From an uncultured Eubacteriales bacterium (GTDB taxonomy: Bacteria; Bacillota; Clostridia; Lachnospirales; Anaerotignaceae), in assembly GCA_900546215.1 (NCBI GenBank), contig URCD01000016.1:1-34281 (forward strand): a stretch of 34,281 nucleotides of DNA, given 5' to 3'. Below, one piece after another: positions 7,557 to 15,968 of the stretch; within the stretch, counting starts at the first letter, position 1, and each line of letters starts with the position of its first letter. Below the pieces are notes generated by a model that was not told the DNA's origin, searched no databases, and saw only the letters and a program-made list of their open reading frames with translations. Position numbers and translations under genes: made by a program.

Positions 7557-8063
7557 ATGAGGTTATATCCCGACATGTATATCAAATCCATAGAGTATCT
7601 TCCGCTAAAGGAACTGAAACACAGGGGGATAAAGGCGCTGGTATTTGATATTGACAACACGATTTCTCCCTATGATGTAGCCGAGCCTGATGACTGGGCC
7701 CTTGGGATACTTAACAAAATAAAAAGTGAAGGCTTCAAAATTTGCCTTTTATCTAATAACAATGAGGAAAGAATTAGGATATTTAACAGAAAAATAGGTG
7801 CCTACGCATATTGGAAGGCAGGAAAACCGGGAATAAAAACCCTTAAAAAGGCTATGACAGATATGGGTACGGATATAAGCTCTACGGCCATTGTCGGAGA
7901 CCAGGTTTTTACAGACGTTTGGTGCGGTCATAATGCCGGCATGCTTTCAATAATGACAGCGCCTATATGCGGCAGGGATCAATTTGTAACAAAGATTAAA
8001 AGGCCGCTTGAAAAGATAGTAATGGCGTTTTATTTCAGGAGGAAAAGGAAAAATGTGTGTTGA
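7557..8063 (+). CDS. YqeG family HAD (class IIIA) phosphatase
   Basis: HAD-superfamily phosphatase of 168 aa. It shows the nucleophile motif VFDIDNTI (DxDxT class, residues about 30-37), motif II in LLSNNNEER, the motif III lysine in GKPGIK, and motif IV in VGDQVFTDV. The lack of a large cap domain and the family length match the YqeG/YrhG group, some of which act on phosphatidylglycerophosphate; the substrate here is not known. In many Gram-positive bacteria yqeG precedes aroE, as here. GAGG at 7546-7549 sets the ATG. The last codons overlap the aroE start by 11 bp. Confidence 0.9.
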   Translation: MRLYPDMYIKSIEYLPLKELKHRGIKALVFDIDNTISPYDVAEPDDWALGILNKIKSEGFKICLLSNNNEERIRIFNRKIGAYAYWKAGKPGIKTLKKAMTDMGTDISSTAIVGDQVFTDVWCGHNAGMLSIMTAPICGRDQFVTKIKRPLEKIVMAFYFRRKRKNVC

Positions 8064-8925
8064 TATGGTGAACGGAAAAACAGAGGTTTACGGTATAATC
8101 GGTAATCCCGTGGAAAAATCCTTTTCTCCTGTGCTTCAAAATACCATTGCCAGAGAGCTTGGCTTTAACTTGGCGTATGTCCCTTTTAAGGTTGAAAGGG
8201 GCAGTGTAAATACGGCGGTCCGCGGAGGAGAGGCTCTTGGAATAAAGGGATTTAATGTTACGGTACCACACAAAATTGAAGTGATGGACGCGCTTTGCGG
8301 CATTGACCCTGTGGCTGAACATATAGGGGCGGTAAATACGCTTAAGCTTACTGACAACGGATATGTCGGATATAACACTGATATAATCGGACTTAAAAAA
8401 TGTTTGGAAGCTAGAAAAATTAAAATCGAAGGAAAGACAGTTGTTTTGGCAGGCGCGGGCGGCGCGGCAAATTCTGCGGCAATGCTTGCTGGTGAAGAAA
8501 AGGCAGGACAACTTATAATAGTCAACAGAACAGCAAAAAAAGCTGAAAATCTTGCTGAAAGGGTAAGAAAATACTATCCTATAAACGTAAAGGTAATGGA
8601 TTACTGCTCAATAACAAATATTGAAAATCCCGATATATTTATACAGACTACGTCAGTCGGAATGGGAAACGATATAGACGGAACGCCGGTAAGCAATCCG
8701 CAATTTTTTGACAATGTAAAAATTGTAGTTGATATTATTTATACTCCTTGGGAAACAAGGCTGATGAGGGAAGCCGCCGAGCACGGCGCACAAACCGTTA
8801 ACGGCTTTGACATGCTTTTTTATCAGGGACTGGCTTCCTTTGAAATTTGGCACGATATAAAAGTCGACAGTAAAAGGGCTGAAGCGCTGAAAAATGAGCT
8901 TTCAAAATTTTACCTGGGGAGGTAA
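8053..8925 (+). CDS. aroE: Shikimate 5-dehydrogenase
   Basis: Reduces 3-dehydroshikimate to shikimate with NADPH in aromatic amino-acid synthesis. The substrate-binding serines are in EKSFSP (Ser23, Ser25), the catalytic lysine in FNVTVPHK (Lys74), the conserved Asn/Asp in GAVNTL and GYNTDIIGL, the glycine-rich cofactor loop is GAGGAANSA with VNRT specifying NADP, and the end carries NGFDMLFYQG. All catalytic positions are intact and 290 aa is normal. AGGAGG at 8038-8043 points to the ATG at 8053; an in-frame ATG at 8065 is a less likely start. It overlaps yqeG and is followed by aroK and aroQ in one operon. Confidence 0.97.
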   Translation: MCVDMVNGKTEVYGIIGNPVEKSFSPVLQNTIARELGFNLAYVPFKVERGSVNTAVRGGEALGIKGFNVTVPHKIEVMDALCGIDPVAEHIGAVNTLKLTDNGYVGYNTDIIGLKKCLEARKIKIEGKTVVLAGAGGAANSAAMLAGEEKAGQLIIVNRTAKKAENLAERVRKYYPINVKVMDYCSITNIENPDIFIQTTSVGMGNDIDGTPVSNPQFFDNVKIVVDIIYTPWETRLMREAAEHGAQTVNGFDMLFYQGLASFEIWHDIKVDSKRAEALKNELSKFYLGR

Positions 8926-8929
8926 GCCT

Positions 8930-9454
8930 ATGCAGAAAGGAAATTTAGTCCTTATTGGCTTTATGGGCTGCGGCAAAACTACTATAGGCAAAAATTTATC
9001 TAAGCTTACCGGCTATAATTTCATTGATATGGACTATGAAATTGAAAAAAGGGCGGGTATGAAGATAAACGCTATATTTGAAAAGTATGGGGAGCAGGCG
9101 TTCAGAAATATGGAGTCTGAGCTTTGTGCTGAGCTGTCTAAGGCAGACGGCTGTATAATCGCAACAGGCGGCGGAGTTGTTAAAAGCGACAGCAATATTG
9201 AAATGCTTAAGAGAAACAGCACCGTATTATACATAAAGGCATCCCCGGAGCAGATTTACAGAAACTTAAAAAAGGATAAATCCAGACCTCTTTTAAATGT
9301 CGACAATAAAATGCAGAGAATAATTGAGCTTATGGAAGAGAGAAAACCGCTTTATGATAAAAGGAGCGATATAACGGTTGAAATAACGGGATTAAATTCG
9401 CAGGAAGCGGCAAAAATGATTAAGGATATTCTTGAAGGGAAGAATATGTTATGA
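8930..9454 (+). CDS. aroK: Shikimate kinase
   Basis: Phosphorylates shikimate at the 3-hydroxyl using ATP. P-loop GFMGCGKTT near the N-terminus, the shikimate-binding Asp/Glu pair in NFIDMDYEIE, the FRNMESE segment with the binding arginine, ATGGGVV, and the lid sequence KDKSRPLL. 174 aa, normal. An in-frame ATG at 8894 lies inside aroE; the strong GGGGAGGT at 8916-8923 is correctly spaced for the ATG at 8930, which I chose. The stop overlaps the aroQ start by 4 bp (ATGA). Confidence 0.95.
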   Translation: MQKGNLVLIGFMGCGKTTIGKNLSKLTGYNFIDMDYEIEKRAGMKINAIFEKYGEQAFRNMESELCAELSKADGCIIATGGGVVKSDSNIEMLKRNSTVLYIKASPEQIYRNLKKDKSRPLLNVDNKMQRIIELMEERKPLYDKRSDITVEITGLNSQEAAKMIKDILEGKNML

Positions 9455-9885
9455 AGAAAATTTGTGTAATTCACGGCCCTAATATAAATTTTACAGGAAT
9501 ACGGGAGAGGGGCGTATACGGTACGCTTGCCTTTGATGAGATAAACAGTGAAATTAAGAAAAAAGCTGAGGAACTGGGCTTTGAGGCGGATATATTCCAA
9601 TCGAATTATGAGGGGGCAATTATAGATAAAATTCAGGAATGCTTTGATAGCAAAGATGGAATTATAATAAACCCGGGAGCTTACACGCATTACAGCTATG
9701 CTATAAGGGATGCTTTGGCCTCGGTAGATATACCTGTAATTGAAATACATATGTCTAATATTCACAAGAGAGAAGAATTCAGACATACGTCAGTAACAGT
9801 GCCTGTATGCGTAGGGCAGCTGTGCGGTTTTGGCTGGAAGGGTTATCTTCTTGCCCTCGAAGCCATGAAAATGCAGCTTGAGTAA
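9451..9885 (+). CDS. aroQ: Type II 3-dehydroquinate dehydratase
   Basis: Converts 3-dehydroquinate to 3-dehydroshikimate, the step before AroE. Type II signature: HGPNIN at 8-13, catalytic Arg18 and Tyr23 in GIRERGVYG, QSNYEGAIIDKI, the NPGAYTHYSYAIRDAL segment, and EIHMSNIHKREEFRHTS with the catalytic His. 144 aa is typical. The four-base overlap with aroK indicates translational coupling. Three successive shikimate genes (aroE, aroK, aroQ) sit together, but aroB, aroA and aroC are not in the window. Confidence 0.96.
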   Translation: MKKICVIHGPNINFTGIRERGVYGTLAFDEINSEIKKKAEELGFEADIFQSNYEGAIIDKIQECFDSKDGIIINPGAYTHYSYAIRDALASVDIPVIEIHMSNIHKREEFRHTSVTVPVCVGQLCGFGWKGYLLALEAMKMQLE

Positions 9886-9932
9886 AGATATAGGCAAGAA
9901 ATTGCTGTTGATATAAAAAAATATATTGAAAA

Positions 9933-9960
9933 ATGACAGAAAATAATTTAAACTTATATG
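9933..9960 (+). promoter_or_regulatory. Likely efp promoter
   Basis: ATGACA (9933-9938, five of six -35 bases) is separated by 16 bp from TATATG (9955-9960). It lies in the 151-bp gap between aroQ and efp. A small GCCG/CGGC hairpin (about 9998-10011) lies in the leader just ahead of GAGGAGG. Confidence 0.5.
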
Positions 9961-10036
9961 AGACTATGTACCAATGCAGGTATATTGATTTTATCGGCCG
10001 GAAATTCGGCTTTAATATGAGGAGGAAAAATACACA

Positions 10037-10600
10037 ATGATTTCTGCAGGTGAATTCAGAAACGGCGTTACTATCGAATATGAAGGGGACATTTATATAA
10101 TCCTTGAGTTCCAGCATGTAAAACCTGGAAAGGGCGCTGCGTTCGTTCGTACAAAAATCAAAAACCTTAAAACAGGCGCTGTGGTTGAAAAAACTTTCAG
10201 ACCAACTGAAAAAATGCCTAAGGCACATATTGACAGACTTGATATGCAGTACCTTTACAATGACGGGGATCTCTATCATTTCATGAATACTGAAAACTAC
10301 GATCAGATTGCTGTAAACGCGGCTGACGTAGGCGATACGCTTAAATTTGTAAAAGAGAATGAAATGGTTAAAATTCTTTCATACGAAGGCGATGTATTTG
10401 GAATTGAGCCGCCCTTATTCGTTGAGCTTGAGATTACAGAAACTGAACCAGGTTTTGCTGGTAATACAGCTACAGGCGCTACAAAGCCCGCTACTGTTGA
10501 AACAGGCGCTCAGGTGCTTGTACCATTATTCATCAATCAGGGTGAGGTTATTAAAATTGATACAAGAACAGGCGAATATCTTGGAAGATCAAACAGCTGA
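10037..10600 (+). CDS. efp: Translation elongation factor P
   Basis: EF-P binds the ribosome between P and E sites and relieves stalling at polyproline stretches. The protein begins with the KOW-like domain (MISAGEFRNG) and carries the tip loop KPGKGAAFVR, where Lys32 is the position modified in other bacteria; the second and third OB domains follow (FRPTEKMPKAHID, then the conserved GDTLKF and VPLFINQGEVIKIDTRTGEYLGR). 187 aa is standard. GAGGAGG at 10019-10025 sets the ATG. The modifying enzyme is not identifiable in this window. Confidence 0.98.
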   Translation: MISAGEFRNGVTIEYEGDIYIILEFQHVKPGKGAAFVRTKIKNLKTGAVVEKTFRPTEKMPKAHIDRLDMQYLYNDGDLYHFMNTENYDQIAVNAADVGDTLKFVKENEMVKILSYEGDVFGIEPPLFVELEITETEPGFAGNTATGATKPATVETGAQVLVPLFINQGEVIKIDTRTGEYLGRSNS

Positions 10601-10613
10601 TATTTGTAATTTG

Positions 10614-10641
10614 TGGGGGTGCGTTATGTATCCCCATTTTT
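10614..10641 (+). terminator. Intrinsic terminator after efp
   Basis: TGGGGGTGC (10614-10622) pairs with GTATCCCCA (10628-10636) with two G-U pairs and a 5-nt loop, followed by TTTTT. It precedes the next gene by about 40 nt, so that gene is likely expressed partly by read-through. Confidence 0.75.
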
Positions 10642-10681
10642 GCTCTTAGTAGGAATTGGGAAGATGAGGGGAGGATGCTTT

Positions 10682-11020
10682 ATGAAAGAAATTATGAAAA
10701 AAATAGCTTATCTCAAGGGCTTATGTGAAGGCTATGGCTTTGATGAAAGCACTAAGGAAGGCGCTGTGTTTTCAGGTATTCTCGATGTGCTGGACAGCAT
10801 GGCTGATGTTATTGAGGACGTATGTATCTGCAGCGGGCTTGATGACGACAGCGATGAGGAAGAGTACAGCTATGCCTTTATCTGCCCTAACTGCGGACAG
10901 GAATTGGAGGTTGACGAGTACATACTGGACAACGAGGAAGAACTGACATGCCCTGCCTGCGGCAACAAAATTCCTGTTATCAACGAGTTTGCCGATTTTG
11001 ATGACGAAGAAGATAATTAA
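10682..11020 (+). CDS. CD1247-type small protein with C-terminal zinc ribbon
   Basis: A 112-residue acidic protein. Its N-terminal half (KKIAYLKGLCEGYGFDESTKEG ... ILDVLDSMADVIEDV, helical) matches the CD1247 N-terminal domain common in Clostridia. The C-terminal half has two CxxC knuckles, CPNC and CPAC, separated by an acidic linker, which look like a rubredoxin-type zinc ribbon. No enzymatic function is known. GGGGAGGA just upstream sets the ATG at 10682; longer in-frame readings back to 10613 would run through the efp terminator and lack a ribosome site. It is commonly adjacent to efp in clostridia. Confidence 0.85.
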   Translation: MKEIMKKIAYLKGLCEGYGFDESTKEGAVFSGILDVLDSMADVIEDVCICSGLDDDSDEEEYSYAFICPNCGQELEVDEYILDNEEELTCPACGNKIPVINEFADFDDEEDN

Positions 11021-11035
11021 TTGAAAATATTAGCC

Positions 11036-11066
11036 GGCCGCATGCTTTTCAGCATGCGGCCTTTTT
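11036..11066 (+). terminator. Intrinsic terminator
   Basis: A perfect 10-bp stem, GGCCGCATGC (11036-11045) with GCATGCGGCC (11052-11061), 6-nt loop and TTTTT tail. It closes the efp-region transcript ahead of dgt. Confidence 0.92.
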
Positions 11067-11076
11067 AAATTATTGG

Positions 11077-11109
11077 CCTGCCAAATATTTTTTTGCCGCT
11101 TTTGGCAGG
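11077..11109. promoter_or_regulatory. Inverted repeat upstream of dgt
   Basis: CCTGCCAAA (11077-11085) and TTTGGCAGG (11101-11109) form a perfect 9-bp inverted repeat with a 15-bp spacer. It lies in the 125-bp gap that must contain the dgt-dnaG-rpoD promoter, although I cannot pick a clear -35/-10 pair. It could be an operator or an RNA hairpin. Confidence 0.4.
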
Positions 11110-11191
11110 AAATCAGACAATTTTGCAGTATTAATAATAGTAAGAGCATTTATTTTGCAGTTCTATGATACAGCCGGGGAGGTGGTTTTAT

Positions 11192-12193
11192 ATGGAGCTA
11201 AGGGAGAAGCAGGAGGAAATAGAGTCAAAAATACTGGGTCCGTTTGCGGCTAAGAGTGTTGACACAAGAGGACGGCTTAAATACGAAGAGAAATGCGATA
11301 TCCGCACGGACTTTCAAAGGGACAGGGACAGAATAATCCACTGCAAGGCTTTCAGAAGAATGAAGCATAAGACTCAGGTCTTTATTTCCCCGGAGGGAGA
11401 CCATTACCGCACAAGGCTGACACATACGCTGGAGGTTGCGCAGATTGCCAGAACAATAGCAAGAGCGCTTTCGCTTAATGAGGATCTGACTGAGGCGATT
11501 GCGCTTGGTCACGATTTGGGGCATACTCCCTTTGGACATGCGGGAGAGGACACCTTGGACGAGCTGTACAGGGATGGATTCGAGCATAACAGGCAGAGCC
11601 TTCGGGTTGTTGACATGATAGAAAAGAACGGACAGGGGCTTAACCTGACGTGGGAGGTACGAGACGGCATACTGAATCACAGGACAAGCTGTAAGCCGTC
11701 GACAATGGAGGGTCTTGTTGTAAGGCTTTCTGATAAAATAGCATATACAAACCACGACATAGACGATGCGATAAGGGCCGGAGTTATAAAGGATATTCCA
11801 GAGGATTTCAAAACGGTGCTGGGCGATACGTCAAGCTCACGAATAAACGCCATGATTAGAGACACGATATCGAACAGCGAAGGAATACGGGACATTAAAA
11901 TGAGCCAAGACATGAAAAACACCCTCGGCGGCCTCAGAGAATTTATGTTTAAGACGGTATATCTCAGCGACCATGCCGTTAAGGAAAAGGAAAAAGTCAG
12001 GACAATGATTTCTCATTTATACAATTATTACATAGATAACCCTGAACAGATGGATGAGGAATTTATACAGTTAATAAAGAATGGAGAGCATAAGGACACG
12101 GTTGTATGCGATTATATAGCATGTATGACAGACAGATTTGCGATAGCTACATTTAAAAGTCTTTTTATACCAAGTTCTTGGAGTATTTATTAA
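11192..12193 (+). CDS. dgt: Deoxyguanosinetriphosphate triphosphohydrolase-like HD protein
   Basis: HD-domain metal-dependent hydrolase of the dGTPase-like group, which cleaves dNTPs to deoxynucleoside and triphosphate. The metal-binding residues are visible: His in RTRLTHTLEV, the His-Asp pair in ALGHDLGHTPFGHAGE, and the distal Asp in RLSDKIAYTNHDIDDA; the N-terminal RDRDRIIHCKAFRRMKHKTQV segment is typical. 333 aa from the ATG at 11192, which GGGGAGGTGG (11176-11185) supports; an upstream in-frame ATG at 11165 would add nine residues without a ribosome site. The family is found upstream of dnaG-rpoD in many Clostridia, as here. Confidence 0.93.
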   Translation: MELREKQEEIESKILGPFAAKSVDTRGRLKYEEKCDIRTDFQRDRDRIIHCKAFRRMKHKTQVFISPEGDHYRTRLTHTLEVAQIARTIARALSLNEDLTEAIALGHDLGHTPFGHAGEDTLDELYRDGFEHNRQSLRVVDMIEKNGQGLNLTWEVRDGILNHRTSCKPSTMEGLVVRLSDKIAYTNHDIDDAIRAGVIKDIPEDFKTVLGDTSSSRINAMIRDTISNSEGIRDIKMSQDMKNTLGGLREFMFKTVYLSDHAVKEKEKVRTMISHLYNYYIDNPEQMDEEFIQLIKNGEHKDTVVCDYIACMTDRFAIATFKSLFIPSSWSIY

Positions 12194-12279
12194 GATTAAA
12201 GGAGATATTTAATAATAAGAGCACAAATAGAGGCTTTTCTTTTGGGAAAGTATACAAACATTAAGATTTGGGCAGGATT

Positions 12280-12308
12280 TTGACGCGGGATGTCGAATTT
12301 ATTAAAAG
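12280..12308 (+). promoter_or_regulatory. Possible dnaG promoter
   Basis: TTGACG (12280-12285), 17-bp spacer, TAAAAG (12303-12308) in the 136-bp gap between dgt and dnaG. The -10 matches only four of six consensus bases. Its -10 is only 7 nt from the AGGTGG ribosome site, so the leader would be short. Confidence 0.35.
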
Positions 12309-12329
12309 CAGAACAGGTGGTAATGAAAA

Positions 12330-14117
12330 ATGTTTTATCCTCAGGAGCTTATTGATGAAATAAGACTGCAAAACGATATAGTAAGCGTCATCTCCGAATA
12401 TATTACGCTTAAACCGAAGGGGAGCTCATATTTTGGACTGTGCCCGTTTCATAATGAGTCTACACCATCCTTTTCCGTAAGTGCGGACAAGCAGTTTTAT
12501 TACTGCTTCGGCTGTGGGGAAAGCGGGAATGTTTACAGCTTCATTATGAGAATGGAGGGCTGTGATTTCCCGGAAGCGGTTAAAAGGCTGGCGGACAGAG
12601 CGCATATTACCCTGCCTGAGCCGGAATACTCGGCCGAGGCGGCAAGGGCTGAGAAGCTTAAAACGCAGATTTATGAAATGCATAAGGCGGCCGGAAGATA
12701 TTATTATGCGGCGCTTCACAGTCAAAACGGCGAGAAGGCTCTGGAATATCTGAACGGCAGGGGAGTAAGACCAGATATACAAAAGAAATTTGGCCTGGGC
12801 TACGCGCCCTCAGGAAGGGACCATCTGTACAAATACTTTAAGGATAAGGGCTTTTCTAAGGACGCTATGATTAAAAGCGGACTTATTATGGAAAGCAAGG
12901 ACGGACGAGGATTATACGACAGATTTTTTAACAGGCTCATGTTTCCTATTTTTGATTTACAGGGCCGTGCCATTGCATTTGGCGGCAGGGTAATAGAAAA
13001 GGGCGAGCCTAAGTATCTAAATTCGCCGGAAACGGCTGTTTTTAATAAAAGTAAGACGCTGTACGGCATGAATTTTGCTAAAGCGGCGAGAAAACGGGAA
13101 ATAATACTTGTTGAAGGCTATATGGACATGATAAGCATATATCAGGCAGGCTTTGAGAATGTAGTGGCAGGCCTTGGAACCGCTTTTAATAATGACCATG
13201 CCAGAACGCTGCGGAAGCTTGCTGAAAGTGTGATACTTCTTTACGACAGCGATGAAGCCGGCACAAGGGCTGCCTTAAGGGCAATTCCCGTACTTGTAAA
13301 TAACGGATTTGAGGTTAGGGTAACTCAGGTTACAGAGGCTAAAGATGCCGATGAGTTTATAAAAAAATATGGCTCAGAGGCCTTTGGTAAGCTTATAATT
13401 GACGCTGTAAGCCATATAACCTTTAGAATAAACTGTGCCAAGAAAAACTACAATATGGATAATGCGGAACACAGGGTCCGCTTTGCCGAAGAGGCGGCTA
13501 AAGTCCTTGCCGATGTTTCAAATGACATTGAGAGGGACGTGTATACTAAAGAAACGGCCGCTGTATGCGGCATAGACGAGTCAGCATTAAGAAGCAGAAT
13601 AACAAAAATAATGGACGCCACAGAAGGCGAATTTTTAAAGGAAGCCGAGAAAAAAAGAAAGCGCGTTTACAGCGAAAAGGATAGCAGAGACATAAGGCCA
13701 AAGGGCATAATAGAGGCCCAGAGAATGGTGCTTTCACTTGCAGCTTATAACGACAGGGTGCTAAAATCGGTTTTCTCGGTGATAAACCCTGATGAATTTG
13801 AAAAGGGAGTATACCGCACATTGGCTGAAAGGATTTATTCGGACAGCCGAAACGGTGTGAAAAGCGAGCCGGCAGATTTGGTAAGCTGTTTTGAAACCCT
13901 TGAGGAACAGAACGCGGCTACGGCTGTATTTGCATTAAAATATGATGTTGACGATATAAGAAGACTTGAAAAAGCGGTGACGGAAAATGTCCGCCTCATT
14001 AAGAAAAACTATACGGATGGGCTGTTAGCTAGTGCTGTAACCGCAGAAGAAATAAAAAAACTAATAGAAGATAAAAGAAAACTTGATGAATTGAATATTA
14101 CCATTTCGGACAGTTAA
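12330..14117 (+). CDS. dnaG: DNA primase
   Basis: Synthesises RNA primers for DNA replication at the fork. N-terminal zinc-binding domain with Cys38, His41, Cys59 and Cys62; catalytic core with GRVIEKGEPKYLNSPET; TOPRIM domain with Glu262 in VEGYMDM and Asp306/Asp308 in YDSDEAG; C-terminal helicase-binding region (about 450-595). All metal ligands are intact and 595 aa is normal. AGGTGG at 12315-12320 sets the ATG. It is followed after 28 nt by rpoD, the classic macromolecular-synthesis pair. Confidence 0.98.
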   Translation: MFYPQELIDEIRLQNDIVSVISEYITLKPKGSSYFGLCPFHNESTPSFSVSADKQFYYCFGCGESGNVYSFIMRMEGCDFPEAVKRLADRAHITLPEPEYSAEAARAEKLKTQIYEMHKAAGRYYYAALHSQNGEKALEYLNGRGVRPDIQKKFGLGYAPSGRDHLYKYFKDKGFSKDAMIKSGLIMESKDGRGLYDRFFNRLMFPIFDLQGRAIAFGGRVIEKGEPKYLNSPETAVFNKSKTLYGMNFAKAARKREIILVEGYMDMISIYQAGFENVVAGLGTAFNNDHARTLRKLAESVILLYDSDEAGTRAALRAIPVLVNNGFEVRVTQVTEAKDADEFIKKYGSEAFGKLIIDAVSHITFRINCAKKNYNMDNAEHRVRFAEEAAKVLADVSNDIERDVYTKETAAVCGIDESALRSRITKIMDATEGEFLKEAEKKRKRVYSEKDSRDIRPKGIIEAQRMVLSLAAYNDRVLKSVFSVINPDEFEKGVYRTLAERIYSDSRNGVKSEPADLVSCFETLEEQNAATAVFALKYDVDDIRRLEKAVTENVRLIKKNYTDGLLASAVTAEEIKKLIEDKRKLDELNITISDS

Positions 14118-14145
14118 CAATATTCAGTAGCTAAGAAGGGAAGGA

Positions 14146-15225
14146 TTGAAATTGAAATCCGGCGAAGAAACCGTATTAATGACCCGGCTTAAAGAGCTTG
14201 TGGCAATGGGCAAGAGCCGTAAGGGCGTGCTTGAATACAAAGAAATAATGGATTATCTGAGCGATATAGATCTCGATTCCGATCAGATGGATAAGGTTTA
14301 TGAATTCCTTGAAAGTCAGGGCATAGACATGATGGGCAATATCGATGCCGAAGAGGAAGTTGAAAAGGACATAGACCTGTCGCTTCCCGAAGGCATAAAT
14401 ATTGACGACCCGGTTCGTATGTATCTGAAGGAAATCGGAAAGGTTCCGCTTTTAAGCGCGGAGGAGGAGACCGAGCTTGCAAAAAGAATGGAGGACGGCG
14501 ATGAGGAAGCTAAGAAAAAGCTTGCGGAAGCCAACCTTCGTCTTGTCGTAAGTATTGCAAAGAGATATGTGGGAAGGGGAATGCTTTTTCTTGACCTTAT
14601 ACAGGAGGGCAATCTCGGACTCATTAAGGCTGTTGAAAAATTTGATTACCGCAAAGGCTATAAGTTTTCTACTTATGCAACGTGGTGGATACGCCAGGCT
14701 ATAACCCGTTCTATTGCCGACCAGGCAAGAACAATCCGTATTCCTGTTCATATGGTAGAGACTATTAATAAGCTCATTCGTGTTTCAAGACAGCTTGTTC
14801 AGGAATTAGGCAGGGAACCCTCGGCAGAGGAACTTGCCAAGGAAATGGACATGCCGGTTGACAAGGTAAGAGAAATTATGAAGATAGCGCAGGAGCCCGT
14901 TTCACTTGAAACCCCAATAGGCGAGGAAGAGGACAGCCATCTTGGAGATTTTATTCCCGATGATGATATTCCCGCACCCGCTGACGCAGCGGCGTTTACA
15001 CTTCTTAAGGAGCAGCTTATGGAAGTGCTGGATACATTGACTGACAGGGAGAAGAAAGTGCTGACATTAAGGTTTGGCCTTGAAGACGGCAGGGCAAGAA
15101 CCCTTGAGGAGGTAGGCAAGGAGTTTAACGTCACACGTGAAAGAATAAGACAGATCGAGGCAAAGGCGCTTAGAAAACTGAGACATCCAAGCAGAAGTAA
15201 AAAGCTTAAAGATTATCTGGAGTAA
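14146..15225 (+). CDS. rpoD: RNA polymerase primary sigma factor (sigma-A)
   Basis: Housekeeping sigma-70 factor. A short region 1.1 (residues 1-80) is followed by region 1.2 (DDPVRMYLKEIGKVPLLSAEEE), region 2 (ANLRLVVSIAKRYVGRG, DLIQEGNLGLIKAVEKFDYRKGYKFSTYATWWIRQ), region 3 (HMVETINKLIR) and region 4 with the -35-binding helix (RTLEEVGKEFNVTRERIRQIEAKALRKLR). Residue content of 2.4 is standard, consistent with the TTGACA/TATAAT-like promoters seen elsewhere in the window. Start is one of two TTG codons, 14146 or 14152, behind AAGGGAAGGA; the difference is two residues. Co-transcribed with dnaG. Confidence 0.97.
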   Translation: MKLKSGEETVLMTRLKELVAMGKSRKGVLEYKEIMDYLSDIDLDSDQMDKVYEFLESQGIDMMGNIDAEEEVEKDIDLSLPEGINIDDPVRMYLKEIGKVPLLSAEEETELAKRMEDGDEEAKKKLAEANLRLVVSIAKRYVGRGMLFLDLIQEGNLGLIKAVEKFDYRKGYKFSTYATWWIRQAITRSIADQARTIRIPVHMVETINKLIRVSRQLVQELGREPSAEELAKEMDMPVDKVREIMKIAQEPVSLETPIGEEEDSHLGDFIPDDDIPAPADAAAFTLLKEQLMEVLDTLTDREKKVLTLRFGLEDGRARTLEEVGKEFNVTRERIRQIEAKALRKLRHPSRSKKLKDYLE

Positions 15226-15233
15226 AACTAGCC

Positions 15234-15265
15234 GGCCGTCCTTATCAGTAAGGGCGGCCTTTTTT
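15234..15265 (+). terminator. Intrinsic terminator after rpoD
   Basis: GGCCGTCCTTA (15234-15244) pairs with TAAGGGCGGCC (15249-15259) with one G-U pair, tetraloop TCAG and a six-T tail. It starts with the same TAGCCGGCCG sequence as the 11036 terminator. The next start codon is only 13 nt after the tail, so trmK needs read-through. Confidence 0.92.
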
Positions 15266-15278
15266 AAAGAGGTGCGAT

Positions 15279-15968
15279 ATGGAAATTTCTGAAAGATTAA
15301 GGACCGTGGCGTCGTTTGTTAAGACAAGCAGGACAATTGCAGACATAGGGACAGACCATGCTTACATACCGATATATTTATATAATGAAGGACTTATTGA
15401 CTGGGCAATAGCCTGTGATGTAAACAGGGAGCCCGTCAGAAGGGCTGAGTGCAATATAAATATGTACCATCTGGGCAGCAGAATTGAAACAAGGCTGGGC
15501 GACGGCCTGAACCCTTTGAAAAAAGGCGAAACCGAGGGGGTCATAATTGCGGGCATGGGCGGTATGCTAATGATAGAAATACTGGATGAGTGCAGAGATA
15601 AAACCGACTCAATACAGGAATTGGTTTTACAGCCGCAAACCGATATTGACAGCGTAAGGAGATATCTCCATACAATGGGATTCAGAATTGACTGCGAAAA
15701 GATGGTATACGAGGACGGCATATATTATACTGTTTTAAGAGCCGTACATGGCAGGGAAAAATATGACAGGGAGATAGACTATCTTTTTGGCAAAATAAAT
15801 ATTGAGAATAAGAGCAGCGTGCTTAAAAGCTATATTGACAAGACTATGAAAAAAAATGAAAAGGTAATGGAGAAGCTCAAAACCGCTGGAACCCAAAATT
15901 CAGAAAAAAGGCTGGCTGCTCTTGAGGAGCTTCAAAGCCTTTGTCAGGAGGTATATCAATGTCTGTAA
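15279..15968 (+). CDS. trmK: tRNA (adenine-22-N1)-methyltransferase TrmK
   Basis: SAM-dependent methyltransferase that makes m1A at position 22 of tRNA (YqfN/TrmK family). The SAM-binding loop is IADIGTDHAYIP (about 20-31), followed by an acidic residue at the end of strand 2 (ACDVN) and GDGLNP; the family-specific IIAGMGGMLMIEIL and LQPQTD motifs are present, and the C-terminal third is a coiled coil. 229 aa is normal. GAGGTG at 15270-15275 sets the ATG. The pairing rpoD-trmK-nif3 is a widely conserved Gram-positive order, as in Bacillus yqfN-yqfO. Confidence 0.93.
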   Translation: MEISERLRTVASFVKTSRTIADIGTDHAYIPIYLYNEGLIDWAIACDVNREPVRRAECNINMYHLGSRIETRLGDGLNPLKKGETEGVIIAGMGGMLMIEILDECRDKTDSIQELVLQPQTDIDSVRRYLHTMGFRIDCEKMVYEDGIYYTVLRAVHGREKYDREIDYLFGKINIENKSSVLKSYIDKTMKKNEKVMEKLKTAGTQNSEKRLAALEELQSLCQEVYQCL

